Notes under the pieces: generated by a model
What the model saw: only the letters and a program-made list of their open reading frames with translations
Database searches by the model: none
Told to the model about the DNA's origin: nothing
Assembly: GCA_018714045.1 (NCBI GenBank)
Contig: DVNX01000012.1
Coordinates: 1-33,084 of the forward strand
Source: Candidatus Ornithoclostridium faecavium
GTDB lineage: Bacteria > Bacillota > Clostridia > Christensenellales > UBA3700
Direction of reading: 5' to 3'
DNA: 33,084 nt
Translations under genes and position numbers: made by a program
Shown: positions 30,776-33,084 of the stretch, one piece after another
How positions within the stretch are numbered: the first letter of the stretch is position 1
How the letters are laid out: the number at the start of each line of letters is the position of its first letter

Positions 30776-31312
30776 TCAGATCTCTTTATTCATCAGAAGA
30801 TCGTTGCCTTGTTCCAGAAGATTTGCTATCGCTTCTTCTCCCGAGTCTATGGCGGGAGCGACTTCTCTCGTCTTTTTCAGAACGATCTTTCCGTATATCG
30901 GATAAGTCAGACAGCACATCGCTATACCGATAACGCCGAGTACGATCCCGACGATCATTCTGACTAAACTCGGCTCTGACGCCATAATGAGGCTCATTCC
31001 TCCGCCCGCGATAAGAACCGCGCAAATGCCGAAGATCAATCCGAATATCCCCGCCGCGCGGGTCTTGCTCTGTTCGAGAGCGGTTACTTGCTCTCTCGCC
31101 TCTTTCGCGCGTCTCTCCAGCCTAACCAGCTCCGCTCTGTGTTCGATCCTGCGATCTCTCCTGAACGTGACGCTGCAACAGTCTCCTATTGCTTTACCCG
31201 TCTCAGTAGCTTCCCAACCGAACGCCTCCGCTTCGTCTACCGCTCTGGCGCGGTCCTTTGCCTTCATTGTCTCTGTTTTGTACTCGTAAACAATAAAATT
31301 TTTGTCCTGCAT
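30776..31312 (-). CDS. Two-helix membrane protein with cytoplasmic N-domain
   Basis: 178 aa. Residues 1-60 form a small soluble domain (NFIVYEYKTETMKAKDRARA), then a basic coiled-coil segment (EHRAELVRLERRAKEAREQV), two membrane helices (GIFGLIFGICAVLIAGGGMSL and IVGIVLGVIGIAMCCLTYPI) and a charged tail with EEAIANLLEQGNDLL. I do not recognise the family. The ATG at 31312 is chosen over the upstream frame because AAGGAGG lies 9 nt before it. The gene sits divergently to a TetR regulator with a shared 160-bp control region, so it is the likely target of that regulator. Confidence 0.65.
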   Translation of the reverse strand: MQDKNFIVYEYKTETMKAKDRARAVDEAEAFGWEATETGKAIGDCCSVTFRRDRRIEHRAELVRLERRAKEAREQVTALEQSKTRAAGIFGLIFGICAVLIAGGGMSLIMASEPSLVRMIVGIVLGVIGIAMCCLTYPIYGKIVLKKTREVAPAIDSGEEAIANLLEQGNDLLMNKEI

Positions 31313-31374
31313 TGTTCTTGTCCTCCTTAGATTTTTACGGTAAGTCAGTCTTGACATTTCCGTGAGACAAGTGT

Positions 31375-31403
31375 ATCGTAATATACGTAAACGACAATTT
31401 CAA
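31375..31403 (-). promoter_or_regulatory. Promoter of the membrane-protein unit with overlapping palindrome
   Basis: Minus strand TTGAAA (31403-31398), 17-bp spacer, TACGAT (31380-31375). CGTAATATACG (31377-31387) is an inverted repeat over the -10, a good place for a repressor. Confidence 0.6.
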
Positions 31404-31431
31404 GCGTCTGAAAACCGTTTAAGACACGACC

Positions 31432-31444
31432 CGACAAAGTGTCG
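31432..31444. promoter_or_regulatory. Candidate TetR operator
   Basis: Inverted repeat CGACA-AAG-TGTCG, 32 bp ahead of the tetR-like start codon. Two TGAGACAA copies flank the control region (near 31363 and 31452). Confidence 0.4.
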
Positions 31445-31476
31445 CAGATTTTGAGACAAACGGAGGTTTTTGTATC

Positions 31477-32007
31477 GTGGAATTATCTCGCGAAGACTAC
31501 TCGAAGCACTATGTGACAGAAGCTCTTTTCAAGCTTATGGAGAGCCGCCCTTTCAATGAGATAACCGTCTCCGACGTCGCTAAAAAAGCGGGGGTCGGCA
31601 GAGCGACGTTTTACAGATACTTCTCTTGCAAAGAGGACGTAATAAAGTATTTCCTCATCCGTACCTCTGCGGAATTTTCATCTGAACAGGTATACCGCCC
31701 GCGCTCGCCTGAAGATTACGAGGACATAATAAAAAGGGTCGTCCGTTATATAAAAGAACATAAACAAAGATTGAAACTCATTTGCAAAGCGCATCTTGAA
31801 TATATCTATTTCAATTACGTAGACGCCTCTCTTCTCAATCTTCTGAAATCGGAAATGGACGACGACAACGAATACAAATCGGCAGGCTTTGCGGGAGCGA
31901 TAGCCAACATAACCCTTCATTGGGTAATGAACGACTGCAAGGATGACGAATCTGTAGTTTTCGACGCTTTCAGAACGGTAGCCCTTGGCGACAAGAATAA
32001 ATTTTAA
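31477..32007 (+). CDS. TetR/AcrR family transcriptional regulator
   Basis: 176 aa. N-terminal HTH: ITEALFKLMESRPF in related form, then EITVSDVAKKAGVGRATFYRYFSCKEDVIKYF, the classic TetR recognition region at about residues 27-55. The all-helical C-terminal part (about 70-170) would bind a ligand and dimerise; it resembles the short TetR_C type common in Firmicutes. The start is GTG at 31477 with GGAGG 10 nt upstream. It lies divergent to two membrane-protein genes, with palindromes between, so it probably represses them and perhaps itself. Inducer unknown. Confidence 0.9.
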   Translation: MELSREDYSKHYVTEALFKLMESRPFNEITVSDVAKKAGVGRATFYRYFSCKEDVIKYFLIRTSAEFSSEQVYRPRSPEDYEDIIKRVVRYIKEHKQRLKLICKAHLEYIYFNYVDASLLNLLKSEMDDDNEYKSAGFAGAIANITLHWVMNDCKDDESVVFDAFRTVALGDKNKF

Positions 32008-32108
32008 ACTCATTGTAAAACAAGTTTTTGCAAGCGCACGCATTTTAAACACTTAATTCTGCCCGACTCCGAAATATAAAACCTTACGGGATTTTCTGTT
32101 TCCGTTTG

Positions 32109-32165
32109 AAAACGCCATTCTTGGATCGTATGTTTTGCATATACGGCAAAGGCGGTTTTGTTTTT
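32109..32165 (+). terminator. Large terminator hairpin after the TetR gene
   Basis: AAAACGCC pairs with GGCGGTTTT (one bulged G), enclosing an inner CGTATG/CATATACG hairpin, followed by GTTTTT. It lies ~100 bp beyond the stop. Confidence 0.55.
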
Positions 32166-32347
32166 CCCTCAACGACAGTTCGGTCTTTAAGACAATTTCA
32201 CAAAGTATTTCATTCGATTTTTACTCTATAACGGTACGTACGCGCTGCCCGTGCGAGAACATTGAATATTGCTTTTTGATCCCTTATATATTCAGCTTCA
32301 TGACAAGGAATCCTGCTTGTCTTATCCTCATAACTTTTCGTCGATAA

Positions 32348-32377
32348 GTTATAACAGCTTGCGGCAGAACATATAAT
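32348..32377 (+). promoter_or_regulatory. Possible sigma-E (mother-cell) promoter of yabP-yabQ
   Basis: GTTATAAC, 14-bp spacer, CATATAAT. The -10 matches the sporulation sigma-E pattern CATACAAT in seven of eight positions; the -35 is weaker. CATATAAT also contains TATAAT, so sigma-A use cannot be excluded. Confidence 0.4.
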
Positions 32378-32395
32378 CTGACACAGGAGGTAATT

Positions 32396-32674
32396 ATGCA
32401 AAACGCTGAAACCGCTAAAAAGACATATGCAAGCGCTGAAATAGACTTCGGCAAGGGTATTACGCTTAACGGGATAACGGAGATAATCTCGTCGTCGGAC
32501 AAAACATTCATTGCCCGCGCAGGAGAAGAAGTCCTGACCGTACAGGGGGAAGGGTTGAAGCCGAAGCTTATCGACGTAGAAAAAAACACGGCTGTACTTT
32601 CAGGCAGAATATATGCCGTTTCCGGCAGCAAACAACTGACCCCGAAAGGTTTCTTTGCAAAAATCTTTAAATAA
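32396..32674 (+). CDS. yabP: Sporulation protein YabP
   Basis: 92 aa of the YabP/YqfC family. The central LNGITEIISSSDKTFIARAG, the block LIDVEKNTAVLSGRIYAV and the C-terminus KGFFAKIFK match B. subtilis YabP (LDVEKGVVSIKGKIFDL, KGFFSKLFK). In Bacillus the yabP-yabQ pair is read by sigma-E in the mother cell; YabQ is needed for the spore cortex, while YabP's own role is unclear. ATG at 32396 has AGGAGG 5 nt upstream. The stop lies one base ahead of the yabQ start. Confidence 0.88.
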   Translation: MQNAETAKKTYASAEIDFGKGITLNGITEIISSSDKTFIARAGEEVLTVQGEGLKPKLIDVEKNTAVLSGRIYAVSGSKQLTPKGFFAKIFK

Positions 32675-32675
32675 C

Positions 32676-33041
32676 GTGACAGATCCCCGTTTGCAGTTCT
32701 TGATACTTATATCTCTTTCTGGAATAGGAATAGCCGTCGGAAGCTTTCTTGCGGTTATCGGTTTTGTCGACAAATGCCTGGGCGGCAGACCTTTTTTAAG
32801 GTTTTCAGCCGAATTTGCTGTAACGACTTGCGGAGGAGCTCTTCTCTGGCTGGTCATAATTTTGTTAAACAACGGCGTTTTCAGGCTGTTTTTTATTCTT
32901 ACTGCAACGGCTTTTGCAGTAATTTGCTATATATGTATTCAAAAATTGCTATCCCCTCGCATAAACCGTGCCAAAAACGAGCTTGAGCGCCTCAGGCATA
33001 CCCGCGCAGGCAATTTTATAGTCAAATATATTCTAAAATAA
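32676..33041 (+). CDS. yabQ: Spore cortex biosynthesis protein YabQ
   Basis: 121 aa small membrane protein with about four helices: LQFLILISLSGIGIAVGSFLAVI, FAVTTCGGALLWLVIILL, FRLFFILTATAFAVICYICI and a short tail. The pattern of an LQF opening, a loop before FSAEF, then NNGVFRLFF agrees with YabQ (NQGEIRFYL). Together with its position behind yabP the call is firm. Start taken as GTG at 32676; no ribosome binding site is near, but the yabP TAA ends one base upstream, so translation is probably coupled. In Bacillus divIC follows; the window ends before that could be seen. Confidence 0.82.
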   Translation: MTDPRLQFLILISLSGIGIAVGSFLAVIGFVDKCLGGRPFLRFSAEFAVTTCGGALLWLVIILLNNGVFRLFFILTATAFAVICYICIQKLLSPRINRAKNELERLRHTRAGNFIVKYILK

Positions 33042-33084
33042 AGACTTTTAACTGTTTTTTTAATATTTTTTACTCAAAATATTG

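Larger units (their letters stand above)
32008..32395. other. Intergenic region between tetR-like gene and yabP
   Basis: Holds a terminator-like hairpin at 32109-32165, a GACAAG/CTTGTC hairpin near 32303-32322, and the yabP promoter region. No ORF I trust. Confidence 0.6.

Overview
The window looks like chromosomal DNA of a moderate-GC Gram-positive anaerobe of the Clostridia. Evidence seen directly: strong AGGAGG-type ribosome binding sites, sigma-A-like promoters with 16-17 bp spacers, many U-tailed hairpin terminators, lipoprotein signal peptides, a KtrAB potassium system, and a YabP/YabQ pair that belongs to the endospore programme. No rRNA, tRNA, phage, transposase or CRISPR array was recognised. 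The exact lineage (perhaps an uncultured gut group) is inference.

Layout. 1-398: array of ~80-bp palindromic repeats ending at the stop of an MFS transporter. 399-4344 (minus): MFS transporter and a GH2 glycosidase, each with its own promoter. 4558-7961 (plus): archaeal-type phosphoglycerate mutase (apgM) two bases ahead of a 722-aa membrane-anchored surface protein. 8323-10101 (minus): PepV-like dipeptidase and a 68-aa XRE regulator. 10163-12762: a structured leader, then gltX and trmL overlapping by ATGA. 12854-12960: a candidate orphan small RNA with its own promoter and terminator. 13259-14290: a GlmS/NagB-II-like SIS protein.

14556-20747 (minus) is the clearest multi-gene unit: nahK (N-acetylhexosamine 1-kinase), galE, an O-antigen-ligase-like membrane protein and a CapD/PglF-type nucleotide-sugar 4,6-dehydratase, with 36-42 bp gaps, one strong promoter in front and one terminator behind. 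GalE carries Cys at the position of E. coli Tyr299, the residue that decides whether N-acetylated UDP-sugars fit. The operon therefore reads as HexNAc salvage, UDP-GlcNAc/UDP-GalNAc interconversion and use in a surface polysaccharide. The GH2 and GH18 hydrolases and the SIS protein elsewhere in the window fit a glycan-using lifestyle.

21028-33041: a small membrane protein possibly read from a leaderless mRNA, a large lipoprotein of unknown role, ktrB-ktrA, a GH18 lipoprotein with an intact catalytic motif, a MATE exporter, two small membrane proteins divergent from a TetR regulator, and yabP-yabQ at the right edge.
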